From PFJX01 sp031426815 (GTDB lineage Bacteria > Pseudomonadota > Gammaproteobacteria > Burkholderiales > Thiobacillaceae), in the NCBI GenBank assembly GCA_031426815.1, contig JASJPG010000022.1:1-64000 (forward strand): a stretch of 64,000 nucleotides of DNA. The letters run 5' to 3'. Below are positions 9,001-17,096 of this stretch, one piece after another (the first letter of the stretch is position 1; each line of letters opens with the position of its first letter). A program made the position numbers and the translations under genes. Below the pieces are notes generated by a model. The model ran no database searches and had not been told where the DNA came from. It saw nothing but the letters and a program-made list of their open reading frames with translations.

Positions 9001-9316
9001 TGACCAGGCCGAAGTCGTTGCTCGCGTAGCCATAAGTGTGCTCGACGCCGGACTGCGCGTTCATGATCGCTTCCAGCGGCTTCACCACCAGATTCTGGAT
9101 TTCCGTGGCGGACGCGCCTGGCTTGGCGACGATGATGTTGGCCGCCGGCACGACGATCTGCGGGTTGTATTCGCGCGGCGTGACGACCAGCGCGAGCAGG
9201 CCGGTCAGCGACACCGCCAGGATGAACAGCGCGGTGAGTTTGGACGTGAGGAACCCTTTGGCGAGCTTGCCCGCCAGGTTCATCGGCGCTTTCGCGTGGG
9301 TATCGTGGTCACTCAT
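6002..9316 (-). CDS. RND efflux transporter, inner-membrane permease (AcrB/MexF superfamily)
   Basis: Proton-driven permease of a tripartite efflux pump. At 1104 residues it is somewhat longer than the usual 1020-1050, mainly through an N-terminal polar extension and a loop containing CLEEPC near residue 530. It has the duplicated six-helix RND plan with two large periplasmic loops. TM4 carries GLLVDAAIVVIENI with a single aspartate, where drug-exporting HAE1 pumps usually have two (VDD), so the substrate class is uncertain. The gene is four bases downstream of the adaptor gene and 18 bases before the DUF2892 gene. The cluster is headed by a BigR/SqrR-like regulator, so export of a sulfur- or thiol-related compound is a reasonable inference, not shown. 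Confidence 0.93.
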   Translation of the reverse strand: MSDHDTHAKAPMNLAGKLAKGFLTSKLTALFILAVSLTGLLALVVTPREYNPQIVVPAANIIVAKPGASATEIQNLVVKPLEAIMNAQSGVEHTYGYASNDFGLVTVQFKVGESQEDSLVKLYNQLMQNMDRVPPGAMQPIVRPINVDDVPIMTLTLASSAHDDFRLRQIAQRLLEQLRNVPGVSFTQLVGGRAQAVNVWIDPQRLEAAGLTLDRIDQMLRGANVAAPLGELVQDNRSVPLRLAGFLGSADEVGKIVVGASRAGAPVYLKDIARIEDGAAEIEETTRFAFGPAAVDKTSGENPAVTLAIAKKAGTNAVVVADAVLAKLEELQQQAIPAGIEVAVTRNDGAKADAAVNELVMHLGIAIASVVLILVIFLGWREAGIVTMTVPLILFVVLAVGLAFGQTINRITLFALILSLGLLVDAAIVVIENIHRHLHHGSNKPFAETLVIATNEIGNPTNIATIAVILAFIPMAFVTGMMGPFMLPIPFNVPVAMIASIVIAYMVVPWASNLWLAKKAAREEMERKPCLEEPCAQKPDALQSAYISVLTPLIRSGSKRNITFLIVLGLLVGAMLMPAWQFIRPSGLNGPLSLFGVELKMLPNDNTNTMLLQVDMPAGTALAATDQVARAVGAVVGKHPHVTDYQTFLGMTAPIDFAALVRGDMIKRGSNLAQIRVNFVDKHHRDDASHAIAIQLDETLQTVRQQFPAARIKLYETPPGPPVQAQILAELYGPDYDLLRGAAPAVDEAFAQIYGMVNVDDSVTVNADSFHIHVDSEKALLSGVAPGQVAKLLRDYVSGVDIGTLHVDTAREPIDIKVRLPRELRAGPETLMNLRISNAHGMQVPLSAIASVTRVTEAKPIYARDQHAMVMVGGELLKSSPVYAVLALDEMLDGKKLPNGATFTTGNLGFTQASPKDVVENTLLWGGEMRLTLDVFRDLGSAFIVALILIYLMLVGYYKSFALPVIVMGAIPLTLVGVFPGHWATDQAFTATSMIGVIALAGIVVRNSLLLIDFILDYRKQGYDLERAVIEAGAVRFRPILLTALAIILGSAIMITDPVFGGLAVSLIFGTFASTALTLVVIPLMYYLWQRKVATDRSYESANS

Positions 9317-9320
9317 GGCT

Positions 9321-10409
9321 TTATCCGGATACCCTTTGATCTAAAACCTTATCCCCGTTGTTCACCGCCTGTGCGTTGCCGGTAACCACCAGCTCGCCCG
9401 GATTGAGGCCGGACAACACTTCGACCAGGCCGCCCTCTGCTTTGCCGGTGCGCACCATGCGGTATTGCGCGACGTTCTGCGCATCGACCACGAACACGCC
9501 GGCGATGCCGGCGCGATCCAGCACGGCGGCGACCGGCACCGCCAGCACACTACGCTGGCCGGTGGGGAACAGCACGCGGGCGAAGGCCCCGCTCTTCAAG
9601 CCGGGGACGGCAACATCGAGTTTGACCATGTAGGTATGGGTCATCGGATCGGCCGCCGGCGACAGACGGGCCACCTTGGCGGCAACCGGTTTGTCCTGGC
9701 CGTCGATTTCCACCATGACGTCCTGGCCAAGCCGAATGCCCTTGTACAAATCATCCGACACCGCCGTCTGCACTTGCAGGCGAGCCGGGTTTTCCAGCAT
9801 CAGCACCGGATGCCCGGGCGCAGCGATATCGCCTTCGTTGGCCAGTTTTTGCGTCACCACGCCGTTGATCGGCGCAGTCACCGTGGCATAGCGCATCTGT
9901 CCCTGCGCGGTGCCGAGACCGGCTTTGGCTTGCGCTGCGCGCGACACTGCGATGTCGTGGTTCAGTTTCATCTTCTCGAATTGCTGGCGGCTGACCACTT
10001 CGTCCTTGTACAGATTTTCGAAGCGGGCGTAATCGGCCTTGGCGTCCTGCATCGCATCCTCGGCCTGGCGCAGGCCGAGACGGGCTTGCTCGACGGCACC
10101 CTCGATATCGAGCGGATCGATACTGAACAGGCGTTGCCCCACTTTCACCGCCTGCCCTTCCACCACGGCGATGTCGCGGATGTAGCCCATCAGGCGGGAG
10201 GCGACGCGCACCGATTCGAGCGCAACGACGCTGCCGGTGGTGGCCGTGGTGGCGAGCGTCTCGCTGGCTTGCAACAACGTGATCTGCGCCTGCACCGTAC
10301 GTTGCGCGGAAGCCGTTTTTTTTGCCGGATCTTCACCGGAACAAGCGGCCAGGGTGAATGCAAGCGCGATGGCGAGGACCAGCGGTTTGACGAGGGCGAC
10401 TTTGGACAT
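9321..10409 (-). CDS. RND efflux periplasmic adaptor lipoprotein
   Basis: Membrane-fusion protein linking the RND permease to the outer-membrane channel. The start at 10409 (MSKVAL) has AGGAG seven bases upstream and is better than the upstream start at 10436. It begins with a lipoprotein signal with lipobox LAAC near residue 22, so it should be anchored in the inner membrane. The barrel-sandwich/lipoyl half (GYIRDIAVVEGQAVKVGQRL), alpha-helical hairpin, beta-barrel and C-terminal membrane-proximal domain follow in order over 362 residues. It sits between tolC (13 bases upstream) and the permease (four bases downstream). Confidence 0.94.
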   Translation of the reverse strand: MSKVALVKPLVLAIALAFTLAACSGEDPAKKTASAQRTVQAQITLLQASETLATTATTGSVVALESVRVASRLMGYIRDIAVVEGQAVKVGQRLFSIDPLDIEGAVEQARLGLRQAEDAMQDAKADYARFENLYKDEVVSRQQFEKMKLNHDIAVSRAAQAKAGLGTAQGQMRYATVTAPINGVVTQKLANEGDIAAPGHPVLMLENPARLQVQTAVSDDLYKGIRLGQDVMVEIDGQDKPVAAKVARLSPAADPMTHTYMVKLDVAVPGLKSGAFARVLFPTGQRSVLAVPVAAVLDRAGIAGVFVVDAQNVAQYRMVRTGKAEGGLVEVLSGLNPGELVVTGNAQAVNNGDKVLDQRVSG

Positions 10410-10422
10410 GTCGTTCTCCTGA

Positions 10423-11802
10423 TTAGAGGTGTTCACTGGACAACACGCCGACGACCCGCTTCAGCTCGGCGCGGTTGACGGCAAGTTCGTAACGGGCGGC
10501 GACCAGGTCGGCATTGGCCTTGTCGAGTTGGGCCTGCGCGGCGAGCAATTCGATCAACGTCGCCATGCCGTTTTCATAGCGCTTCTTGACCAGTCGCTGC
10601 GCTTCCCCCGCCTGCTCCAGGCCGCTTTCGCGCACGGCGATCTTCTCTTCCGCCGCCAGCGCCTTTCGCCGCGCCTCGGTGACCTGATAACCGATGCCGT
10701 CTTCGGCCTGACGCAGTTTGGCCGCCAGTTCGGCACGAGCTGCCTGGGCACGGTCGATCGATGCATTGTTGACGCCGCCGTCGAACGCGGCCCAGGACAG
10801 CACCCCGGCGACCATGTATGAGGAAGCATCCAGGCCCAGGTTCTTGTCGTTCCAGTCCTGTCGCAGCATCACGTTGAATTGCGGCTTCTTGCCGGCGCGT
10901 GCCGCGCCCACCTGCGCGCCGGCGCCGTCCAGTTGATAGCGCAACGCGCGCAGGCCGGCATGTTCGTTCAAGGCCTGGGCGCGCAAATCGGTCGCGCTGC
11001 CGGCCAGCAAGGTGGGGTGCACCGGCGCGCCGACGTCGAGCGGCTCATCGAGCGACTTGCCCATCAACAACGCCAACTGATTCAGCGCCGCTGCCTCGGC
11101 GTTTTTGGCTTCGACCTGTTTGAGTTTGATGTCTTCCAGGTTGACCTTGGCGGTCAGCACATCGCTCTTCACCACCATGCCCTGTTTGTGCAGCTTGTCG
11201 CTGATGCGGACATATTCCTCGGCGGCGGCACGCCCCTCTTCGGCCAGTTTGATGTAAGCACGTGCGGTGTGGACGCCCTGATAGGCCATCAGGACATGCT
11301 TGGCGAGTTGCTGGCGGGCGACTTCATCGCCGGACTGGGCGGCGCGCACATAAGCCTTGGCGGTGTCGACATAGCTTTGCACCATGCCGCCGTTGTAGAC
11401 CGGCACCAGCAGTTCGATACGGGAATTGAAGTTGTTGACGGCGTCGGGGTGATTCAGGTTGTGCGGGGCGACACCCAAAGTCGGCGCACCGAGGTACTCA
11501 CCCGCACCGAAATCATTGAACGTGGCGCCACGCTGCCCCAACTTCATGCCAAACGCATTCAACGCATCGTTGCTGCGCGTTGCCGTCAGGGAAAGATTCA
11601 GCTGTGGAAGCTTTTTGCCTTCGGCTTGACGCACTGCCGCTTCCGCCTGTTCGATCTGGGCACGACTGATCGCCAGATCGGGATTCTGAGCCAGGGCAGC
11701 GGTGACACACTGCTTGTATTCAAGCTTCTCGGCCCACGCCGCGACACTGACTGCAGTAAACACACCGGCGATAAACAGCTGGTGCAATAAAAAACTTCTC
11801 AT
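10423..11802 (-). CDS. TolC-family outer membrane efflux protein
   Basis: Trimeric outer-membrane channel of the pump encoded downstream. From the ATG at 11802, with GGAG seven bases upstream, it has a signal peptide (MRSFLLHQLFIAGVFTAVSVAAWA) and the two repeated OEP domains with long helical coiled-coil stretches, 459 residues in all. It is the first structural gene after the ArsR regulator, separated from it by 121 bases that hold two perfect inverted repeats. The adaptor follows after 13 bases. The cognate substrate cannot be told from the channel. Confidence 0.94.
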   Translation of the reverse strand: MRSFLLHQLFIAGVFTAVSVAAWAEKLEYKQCVTAALAQNPDLAISRAQIEQAEAAVRQAEGKKLPQLNLSLTATRSNDALNAFGMKLGQRGATFNDFGAGEYLGAPTLGVAPHNLNHPDAVNNFNSRIELLVPVYNGGMVQSYVDTAKAYVRAAQSGDEVARQQLAKHVLMAYQGVHTARAYIKLAEEGRAAAEEYVRISDKLHKQGMVVKSDVLTAKVNLEDIKLKQVEAKNAEAAALNQLALLMGKSLDEPLDVGAPVHPTLLAGSATDLRAQALNEHAGLRALRYQLDGAGAQVGAARAGKKPQFNVMLRQDWNDKNLGLDASSYMVAGVLSWAAFDGGVNNASIDRAQAARAELAAKLRQAEDGIGYQVTEARRKALAAEEKIAVRESGLEQAGEAQRLVKKRYENGMATLIELLAAQAQLDKANADLVAARYELAVNRAELKRVVGVLSSEHL

Positions 11803-11857
11803 GACAACGCTCCAGGTTGAGACGCTGATCAACGCGCCCAACCGGGAACGCGATGAA

Positions 11858-11914
11858 ATATTAGCTGCGGCTAATATACATGATTAGTTTTTCTTATGCA
11901 ATCATAAGAAAAAC
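11858..11914. promoter_or_regulatory. Two adjacent perfect inverted repeats between arsR-type gene and tolC
   Basis: The first repeat is ATATTAGC-TGCG-GCTAATAT at 11858-11877, an eight-base perfect palindrome of the AT-rich kind bound by ArsR-family dimers. The second is a 12-base perfect inverted repeat (arms 11887-11898 and 11903-11914, loop CAAT). The second lies just after the arsR stop and could instead be a weak terminator, but it has no following T tract on the minus strand. I infer that the first is an operator for the efflux operon, bound by the regulator encoded next to it. Confidence 0.55.
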
Positions 11915-11923
11915 AATTGGCCT

Positions 11924-12241
11924 CTACTTGGAGAAGCCGCAGAACACGTCGCGCATCATGCCAATCAGTTGCAGGGTACGGGTATCGCCGACGCGGTAGT
12001 AAACCCGGTTGGCATCCTTGCGGGTGCGCAGCACGCCCTTGTCGCGCAAGATGGCCAGATGTTGCGAAATATTGCTCTGCGAAGTGCCGACATTTTCGAC
12101 GATGTCCTGCACGCTGACTTCCTTGTCACCCAGTACACACAAGATCTTTAAACGCAACGGGTGAGACATTGCCTTGAGTGCCCGTGAGGCTTGTTCGATG
12201 TGTTCGTCCTTGTCGATCAGGTCTGTGGACTCGGTAATCAT
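11924..12241 (-). CDS. ArsR-family regulator with BigR/SqrR-type cysteine pair
   Basis: Winged-helix repressor of 105 residues, heading the efflux/rhodanese cluster. The start at 12241 has GGAG six bases upstream. It shows the ArsR fold: SHPLRLKILCVL, the recognition helix around TSQSNISQHLAILRDKGV, and the wing RKDANRVYYRV. It lacks the CxC metal site of ArsR/SmtB. It has exactly two cysteines in positions matching the sulfide/persulfide sensors BigR, SqrR and YgaV: Cys35 in ILCVL and Cys101 in VFCG. Their spacing of 66 residues is the same as I recall for SqrR and BigR. In those proteins the pair forms a tetrasulfide with persulfides and releases DNA. The downstream rhodanese and YgaP-like genes agree with that signal. 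Confidence 0.88.
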   Translation of the reverse strand: MITESTDLIDKDEHIEQASRALKAMSHPLRLKILCVLGDKEVSVQDIVENVGTSQSNISQHLAILRDKGVLRTRKDANRVYYRVGDTRTLQLIGMMRDVFCGFSK

Positions 12242-12264
12242 TGCGGGCTCCGTACGGCGGAAAA

Positions 12265-12359
12265 TGTTGTAATAACGGTGTTGTAATAACACTCAACCGG
12301 TTGACTTTCGCAACCGAACTTTCGCTTCAGTATATCTCGTATAGTATTCAAATATACTA
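12265..12359. promoter_or_regulatory. Repeat-rich divergent promoter region between arsR-type gene and gpmI
   Basis: A 12-base direct repeat TGTTGTAATAAC occurs at 12265-12276 and again at 12279-12290, 24 to 49 bases before the regulator start. Further out, TAGTAT at 12342-12347 and ATACTA at 12354-12359 form an inverted repeat inside an AT-rich stretch, in an otherwise GC-rich region. This is where both the regulator and gpmI must be transcribed from. Autoregulation of the ArsR-type gene through one of these repeats is plausible. I cannot assign a clear -35/-10 pair. Confidence 0.4.
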
Positions 12360-12405
12360 AAATACTGCGCGAAAAATTGACCGCCAAAGACGATAAAATC
12401 CACTG

Positions 12406-13953
12406 ATGCCTCCCGTTGCCCAAAAGCCCGTCCTCCTTCTGATTCTCGATGGTTTCGGCTGTCGTGAAGCCGATGCTTCCAACGCTATCAGCAGCGCGGT
12501 GAAACCAAATTTCGACCGCCTCTGGCACGACTATCCGCACACCCAGATCCAGGCCTCCGAAGCTGCCGTGGGTCTGCCGGCCGGCCAGATGGGCAATTCC
12601 GAGGTCGGTCATCTCAACATCGGCGCCGGACGTGTCGTCTATCAAGAATTCACCCGGATAGACCGCGCCATCCGTAACGGCCATTTCTCCAGCAATCTGG
12701 CGCTCATGGAAGTCATTGCCAAGCTGAAAGCGAATGGCGGCGCCCTGCACATTCTCGGCTTGCTCTCCGATGGCGGTGTGCACAGCCATGAAAACCACAT
12801 TCACGCCATGCTGGACATGGCCTTGCACGAAGGACTGAGCAAGGTCTATGTGCATGCCTTCCTGGACGGCCGCGACACGCCGCCGAAGAGTGCGGAGGCC
12901 TATATCCGCTGCCTGCAGGACAAGATGGATGGATTGCACAGCGGTCGTATCGCCAGCATCGTCGGCCGCTACTTCGCGATGGATCGCGACAAACGCTGGG
13001 ATCGTGTGAAGGTTGCTTTCGATCTGCTCACCCAGGGCAAAGCGCCCTACCAGGCACCGAGTGCCGGCCTCGGCCTGGAAATGGCGTATGCGCGCGGCGA
13101 AACCGACGAATTCGTCAAACCCACCGCCATCGCCGACGCCGGCGGCGAAGCGGTGCGCATGCAGGATGGCGATGCCATCGTGTTCATGAATTTCCGTTCC
13201 GATCGCGCCCGTGAGATCACCAAGGCGTTCATCGAACCCGGTTTCAAGGAATTCGAATGCGAATTCGTACCGAAACTTTCCAGCTTCTGCACCCTCACCG
13301 GATATAGCGAAGAGTTCGACGTACCGGTCGCTTTCCCGCCGGAACGGGTGCGCAACGGTTTCGGCGAATACATCGCCAACCTGGGTCTGCGTCAGTTGCG
13401 CATCGCCGAAACAGAGAAGTACCCGCACGTCACTTATTTCTTCAACGGCGGCGAGGAAACCGTTTACCCCGGCGAGGATCGCATCATGGTGAAGTCGCCG
13501 AATGTGGCGACCTACGATCTGCAGCCCGAGATGAATGCGTTCGAGCTCACCGACAAGCTGGTCGAAGCGATCCAGAGCCGAAAATACGACGCCATCATCT
13601 GCAATTACGCCAACTGCGACATGGTCGGTCACACCGGCATCATCGCAGCTGCAATCAAAGCCGTGGAAGCTGTCGATACCTGCCTGGGCAGAGTGGTCGC
13701 GGCCATGCAATCGATCGGCGGCGAAGTGCTGGTTACGGCCGACCATGGCAATGCCGAAAACATGGTGGACAACACCACCAACCAGCCGCATACCGCCCAC
13801 ACCACCAATCTGGTGCCATTCCTGTACATCGGCCGGCGCGCCCATATGCAACATAGCGGTGCGCTGGAAGACATTGCTCCAACCATGTTGAAGCTGATGG
13901 ATCTGCCGCAGCCCATGGAGATGACTGGGCACGCCCTTGTCGATTTTGATTAG
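12406..13953 (+). CDS. gpmI: 2,3-bisphosphoglycerate-independent phosphoglycerate mutase
   Basis: Interconverts 3- and 2-phosphoglycerate in glycolysis, using two manganese ions and a phosphoserine intermediate. The protein is 515 residues, the family length. LLILDGFG at the N-terminus has the first metal-binding Asp, GNSEVGHLNIGAGR contains the catalytic Ser, and C-terminal CNYANCDMVGHTG and VTADHGNAENM hold further metal ligands. The start is eight residues before VLLLILDGFG, as expected. The next gene, envC, overlaps its end by 17 bases, so gpmI and the cell-wall genes envC and ctpA are probably cotranscribed, a common order in proteobacteria. Confidence 0.97.
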   Translation: MPPVAQKPVLLLILDGFGCREADASNAISSAVKPNFDRLWHDYPHTQIQASEAAVGLPAGQMGNSEVGHLNIGAGRVVYQEFTRIDRAIRNGHFSSNLALMEVIAKLKANGGALHILGLLSDGGVHSHENHIHAMLDMALHEGLSKVYVHAFLDGRDTPPKSAEAYIRCLQDKMDGLHSGRIASIVGRYFAMDRDKRWDRVKVAFDLLTQGKAPYQAPSAGLGLEMAYARGETDEFVKPTAIADAGGEAVRMQDGDAIVFMNFRSDRAREITKAFIEPGFKEFECEFVPKLSSFCTLTGYSEEFDVPVAFPPERVRNGFGEYIANLGLRQLRIAETEKYPHVTYFFNGGEETVYPGEDRIMVKSPNVATYDLQPEMNAFELTDKLVEAIQSRKYDAIICNYANCDMVGHTGIIAAAIKAVEAVDTCLGRVVAAMQSIGGEVLVTADHGNAENMVDNTTNQPHTAHTTNLVPFLYIGRRAHMQHSGALEDIAPTMLKLMDLPQPMEMTGHALVDFD

Positions 13954-15154
13954 TCGACTACGCATCACTTCGGCGCGAATTTTCCCCGCCTTGCTGTGTT
14001 TCTGCGTGGCAGCCGCCGCGCAGGCGGCACCTGACGCAGGCAAGCAGGAAGAGCTTTCTGATCTGCGTTCCCGCATCCAGGCACTGCAAGAAGAACTGGA
14101 GCAGACCAGCGAAGACAAATCCGAGGTGACTGACGCGCTGAAGCACTCGGAGCGTCGCATATCCGATGTCAATCGCGGCTTGCGCGATCTCGAATCGCGC
14201 CAACGAACGCTGTCGCGTACGTTGAAACAATTGACCAGCGACACCCAAACCACCGAAGTTGAAATCGCCGATCAACAAAAACGGCTCGCCGAACTGCTGC
14301 GCGAACACTATGTCCAGGGCGGTAGCGATGCCCTCAAATTGATGCTGAATGGACGCAATCCGGGCGAGGTGGCCCGCAATATCGAGTATTACGGCTACAT
14401 CGGCCGAGCACGCGCCGAACTCATACGCGAGCATCGTGCCTCGCTGACACATCTGCGCACGCTGCAGGAAAAAACGCGTGAACAGAACACCGGTTTGCAT
14501 CAGATAAAGCAAGAGCGCGTCGCCCAGAAAAAAACGCTGGAGGCGGAAAAAGGTTCGCGCCAGCAGGTTCTCTACAAGCTGTCCGAACAAATACGCCAGC
14601 AACGCAAGGAAATTGACACGCTGGTCCGCGACGAAAAAAGGCTGACCCGGTTGATCGAAAAACTGGCCCGACTCGCTGCCGCTGCAAAACCACAGACCCA
14701 GCCGCAGCCCAAGCCCGGGCAAAAGGTCAAGGCAGTGGCGGATGCCAGCCTGGCCGGGCTGAATTTCCCGCGCCTGAAAGGCAAACTCGCACTGCCGGTC
14801 GCCGGCGAAATTCTCAATAAATTCGGCCAGAGCCGCGAAGACGGCGGCCCGGCCTGGAAAGGCCTGTTTATCCGCGCACGCCAAGGCAATGAAGTCCATT
14901 CCGTCGCCAGCGGAAAGATTGCATTCGCAGACTGGCTGCGCGGCTTCGGCAACCTGCTGATCATCGACCACGGCAACGGCTACCTCAGCCTGTACAGCAA
15001 TAATGAAAGCTTGTATAAGCAGCCCGGAGACCCTGTCCGCGCGGGCGATGTAGTGGCCACCGTCGGTTCGACCGGCGGTCAAGACGAACCCGGGCTTTAC
15101 TTCGAATTGCGCCACCAGGGCAAACCGTTCGACCCGCTGGCTTGGGTCAGATAA
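13937..15154 (+). CDS. envC: Murein hydrolase activator EnvC-type (M23/LytM-like)
   Basis: Periplasmic activator of cell-division amidases. It begins at a TTG codon (13937) inside the gpmI end; no ATG gives a complete signal peptide, and this start yields MSILISRLRITSARIF followed by a hydrophobic stretch ending at AQA. Residues 35-260 are a long coiled coil, rich in Glu, Arg and Gln. The C-terminal LytM domain has HGNGYLSLYSNN and VGSTGG, but lacks the first metal-binding His of active M23 peptidases (the equivalent region reads GLFIRARQGN), so it is an activator and not an enzyme, as in E. coli EnvC. Total 405 residues. Confidence 0.93.
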   Translation: MSILISRLRITSARIFPALLCFCVAAAAQAAPDAGKQEELSDLRSRIQALQEELEQTSEDKSEVTDALKHSERRISDVNRGLRDLESRQRTLSRTLKQLTSDTQTTEVEIADQQKRLAELLREHYVQGGSDALKLMLNGRNPGEVARNIEYYGYIGRARAELIREHRASLTHLRTLQEKTREQNTGLHQIKQERVAQKKTLEAEKGSRQQVLYKLSEQIRQQRKEIDTLVRDEKRLTRLIEKLARLAAAAKPQTQPQPKPGQKVKAVADASLAGLNFPRLKGKLALPVAGEILNKFGQSREDGGPAWKGLFIRARQGNEVHSVASGKIAFADWLRGFGNLLIIDHGNGYLSLYSNNESLYKQPGDPVRAGDVVATVGSTGGQDEPGLYFELRHQGKPFDPLAWVR

Positions 15155-15242
15155 TCTCTGTTCTGGAAATGATTCGACGATTCACGGGGAATTCTTCCGG
15201 TTTTCTGTACTCAGACGTCCATTCGCAAAATCAAGAGGCATC

Positions 15243-16658
15243 ATGTCAGGCAAGCTCAAACAATTCAGTCTGATCGGCATCGGCATCGTTTTCGGCGCCG
15301 CGCTGACGCTCAACTATCCGGCCATCGCCGAACGCGAACCGGAGGCCTTGCCGATTGAAGACCTGCGCGCTTTCAGCGAAATCTTCGGCAAGATCAAGAG
15401 CGATTACGTCGAACCGGTGGAAGACAAGAAGCTGATCACGGAAGCCATCAACGGCATGCTTTCCGGTCTCGACCCGCATTCGTCCTATCTCGACGACGAG
15501 GCATTCAAGGAACTTCAGGTCGGCACCCAGGGCGAATTCGGCGGTCTCGGCATTGAAGTCGGCATGGAAGACGGCTTCGTCAAGGTCGTCTCCCCGATCG
15601 AAGACACGCCCGCGTTCAAAGCCGGCGTGAAAAGCGGCGATCTGGTCATAAAACTGGACGACACCCCGGTCAAAGGCATGACCCTTAACGACGCCGTCAA
15701 GAAAATGCGCGGCAAACCCGGCACCGACATCATCCTCACCATCGTGCGCAAGGGCGAAGCCAAACCTTTGGCGCTGACCCTGACGCGCGCGGTAATCAAG
15801 ATCAAGAGCGTCAAATACAAACTGGTCGAACCTGACTACGGCTATGTCCGCATCACCCAGTTCCAAGAGCACTCCGGCGAAAACCTGGTCAGCGCGATCA
15901 ACGACCTGCAAGTACAGAACAAGGGCAATGGACTGAAAGGTCTGGTGCTCGATTTGCGCAACGATCCGGGCGGCTTGCTCAACACCGCCGTCTCCGTTTC
16001 CGGCGCTTTCCTGAAAACCGGCGATCTGGTGGTCTACACCGATGGCCGTACCGAAGATGCCAAGATGCGCCTGACCAACGCGCGCGAAAACTACCTGCGC
16101 CCCGGTGAGAGCGACTACCTGAAGAACCTGCCGGCCTGGACCAAATCGGTGCCGATGGTGGTGCTGGTCAATGGCGGCTCCGCTTCTGCCTCGGAAATCG
16201 TCGCGGGTGCGTTGCAAGACCACAAGCGCGCCGTCGTGCTTGGTACGCAAACCTTCGGCAAGGGTTCGGTGCAAACCATTTTGCCGCTCAACAACGGCAC
16301 CGCGATCAAGCTCACCACTGCACGCTATTTCACCCCGGGCGGACGCAGCATCCAGGCCAAGGGCATCACCCCCGACATCATTGTCGAAGACGCCACGATC
16401 TCGAATAGCGACGGCCCCAAGATGGAAGTGCGTGAAGCCGATCTGGAAAAGCACCTGACCAACAATCAGGAAGCCGAAACCGGCAAGGACGCCAAACCGA
16501 AAGAAGACAAGGCGAAGGACGAGAAAGCCGGGAGCGGCAAGAAGGACGCCAAACCGAAGCTGGAGCCAGGCGAGATCGTCAGCAAATCCGATTACCAGTT
16601 CAATCAGGCGCTGACCCTGCTTAAAGGTCTGTCACTACTGCAAAGCCGGAAAGAGTAG
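15243..16658 (+). CDS. ctpA: C-terminal processing peptidase (S41), CtpA/Prc type
   Basis: Periplasmic serine protease that trims or degrades proteins from the C-terminus. It is 471 residues with an N-terminal membrane or signal segment (about 8-28), a PDZ domain around residues 95-175 (GGLGIEV to MRGKPG), and the S41 catalytic core. The nucleophile is Ser315 in GSASASE and the general base is Lys340 in FGKGSVQ, 25 residues later, the same spacing as in Prc. A low-complexity Lys/Asp/Glu-rich insert lies near residues 415-445. It follows envC by 88 bases, and CtpA proteases are known to act on cell-wall hydrolases and their regulators. Confidence 0.95.
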   Translation: MSGKLKQFSLIGIGIVFGAALTLNYPAIAEREPEALPIEDLRAFSEIFGKIKSDYVEPVEDKKLITEAINGMLSGLDPHSSYLDDEAFKELQVGTQGEFGGLGIEVGMEDGFVKVVSPIEDTPAFKAGVKSGDLVIKLDDTPVKGMTLNDAVKKMRGKPGTDIILTIVRKGEAKPLALTLTRAVIKIKSVKYKLVEPDYGYVRITQFQEHSGENLVSAINDLQVQNKGNGLKGLVLDLRNDPGGLLNTAVSVSGAFLKTGDLVVYTDGRTEDAKMRLTNARENYLRPGESDYLKNLPAWTKSVPMVVLVNGGSASASEIVAGALQDHKRAVVLGTQTFGKGSVQTILPLNNGTAIKLTTARYFTPGGRSIQAKGITPDIIVEDATISNSDGPKMEVREADLEKHLTNNQEAETGKDAKPKEDKAKDEKAGSGKKDAKPKLEPGEIVSKSDYQFNQALTLLKGLSLLQSRKE

Positions 16659-16669
16659 GAGGCCTGGGA

Positions 16670-17065
16670 ATGACGGCCGCTTGCGACATTCAGAAGCGTC
16701 GCGAAATCGTCTTTCATCCCTTGCCGCCCGGCCAGATTGAACACGCCCTGGCGCTGCTTGCGCAGTTGCCGGGCCTGAAATCAAGCGAGATTGGCCCGCT
16801 GGCCGTGCAGATCGAATATTGCATTACCGAGCACTGCCTGGAAGATATCGAGGCGTTGCTGCACCAGCATTGCTTTCATCTGGAAGGCAGTCTGCTGATC
16901 CGGATCAAACGCAATCTGGCCTATTACTGCGAGCGCGTGCAGCGCGAGAATCTCGGCAAACCGGCGCCCCGCACCAAGAACTACCCCGCCCACATCGAAG
17001 CCTGGGCGAAGCGCCCGCATGGCGACCACGATGAAACGCCGGCGGAATGGCGGCAGTACAAGTAG
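16670..17065 (+). CDS. Conserved-looking small cytosolic protein, function unknown
   Basis: A 131-residue protein with no signal peptide or membrane helix. AGGAGG lies a few bases before the ATG at 16670, which supports this start, and it begins 11 bases after ctpA, so it is in the same operon. It contains QLPGLKSSEIGPLAVQIEYCITEHCLEDIEALL, which looks like a compact alpha/beta fold reminiscent of a heavy-metal-associated (HMA-like) or ferredoxin-like domain, but lacks a clear metal motif. Three Cys/His-rich positions occur near residues 50-70. The end overlaps the leader of the MoeB-like gene. I do not recognise the family with confidence. Confidence 0.7.
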   Translation: MTAACDIQKRREIVFHPLPPGQIEHALALLAQLPGLKSSEIGPLAVQIEYCITEHCLEDIEALLHQHCFHLEGSLLIRIKRNLAYYCERVQRENLGKPAPRTKNYPAHIEAWAKRPHGDHDETPAEWRQYK

Positions 17066-17096
17066 CCCGGACTGCGCGATGATCCCGTTGGCGAAC

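Noticed and set aside
12238..14253. Long minus-strand frame opposite gpmI
   Set aside because: Mirrors gpmI and the envC start; composition is that of a shadow frame and no domain is visible.
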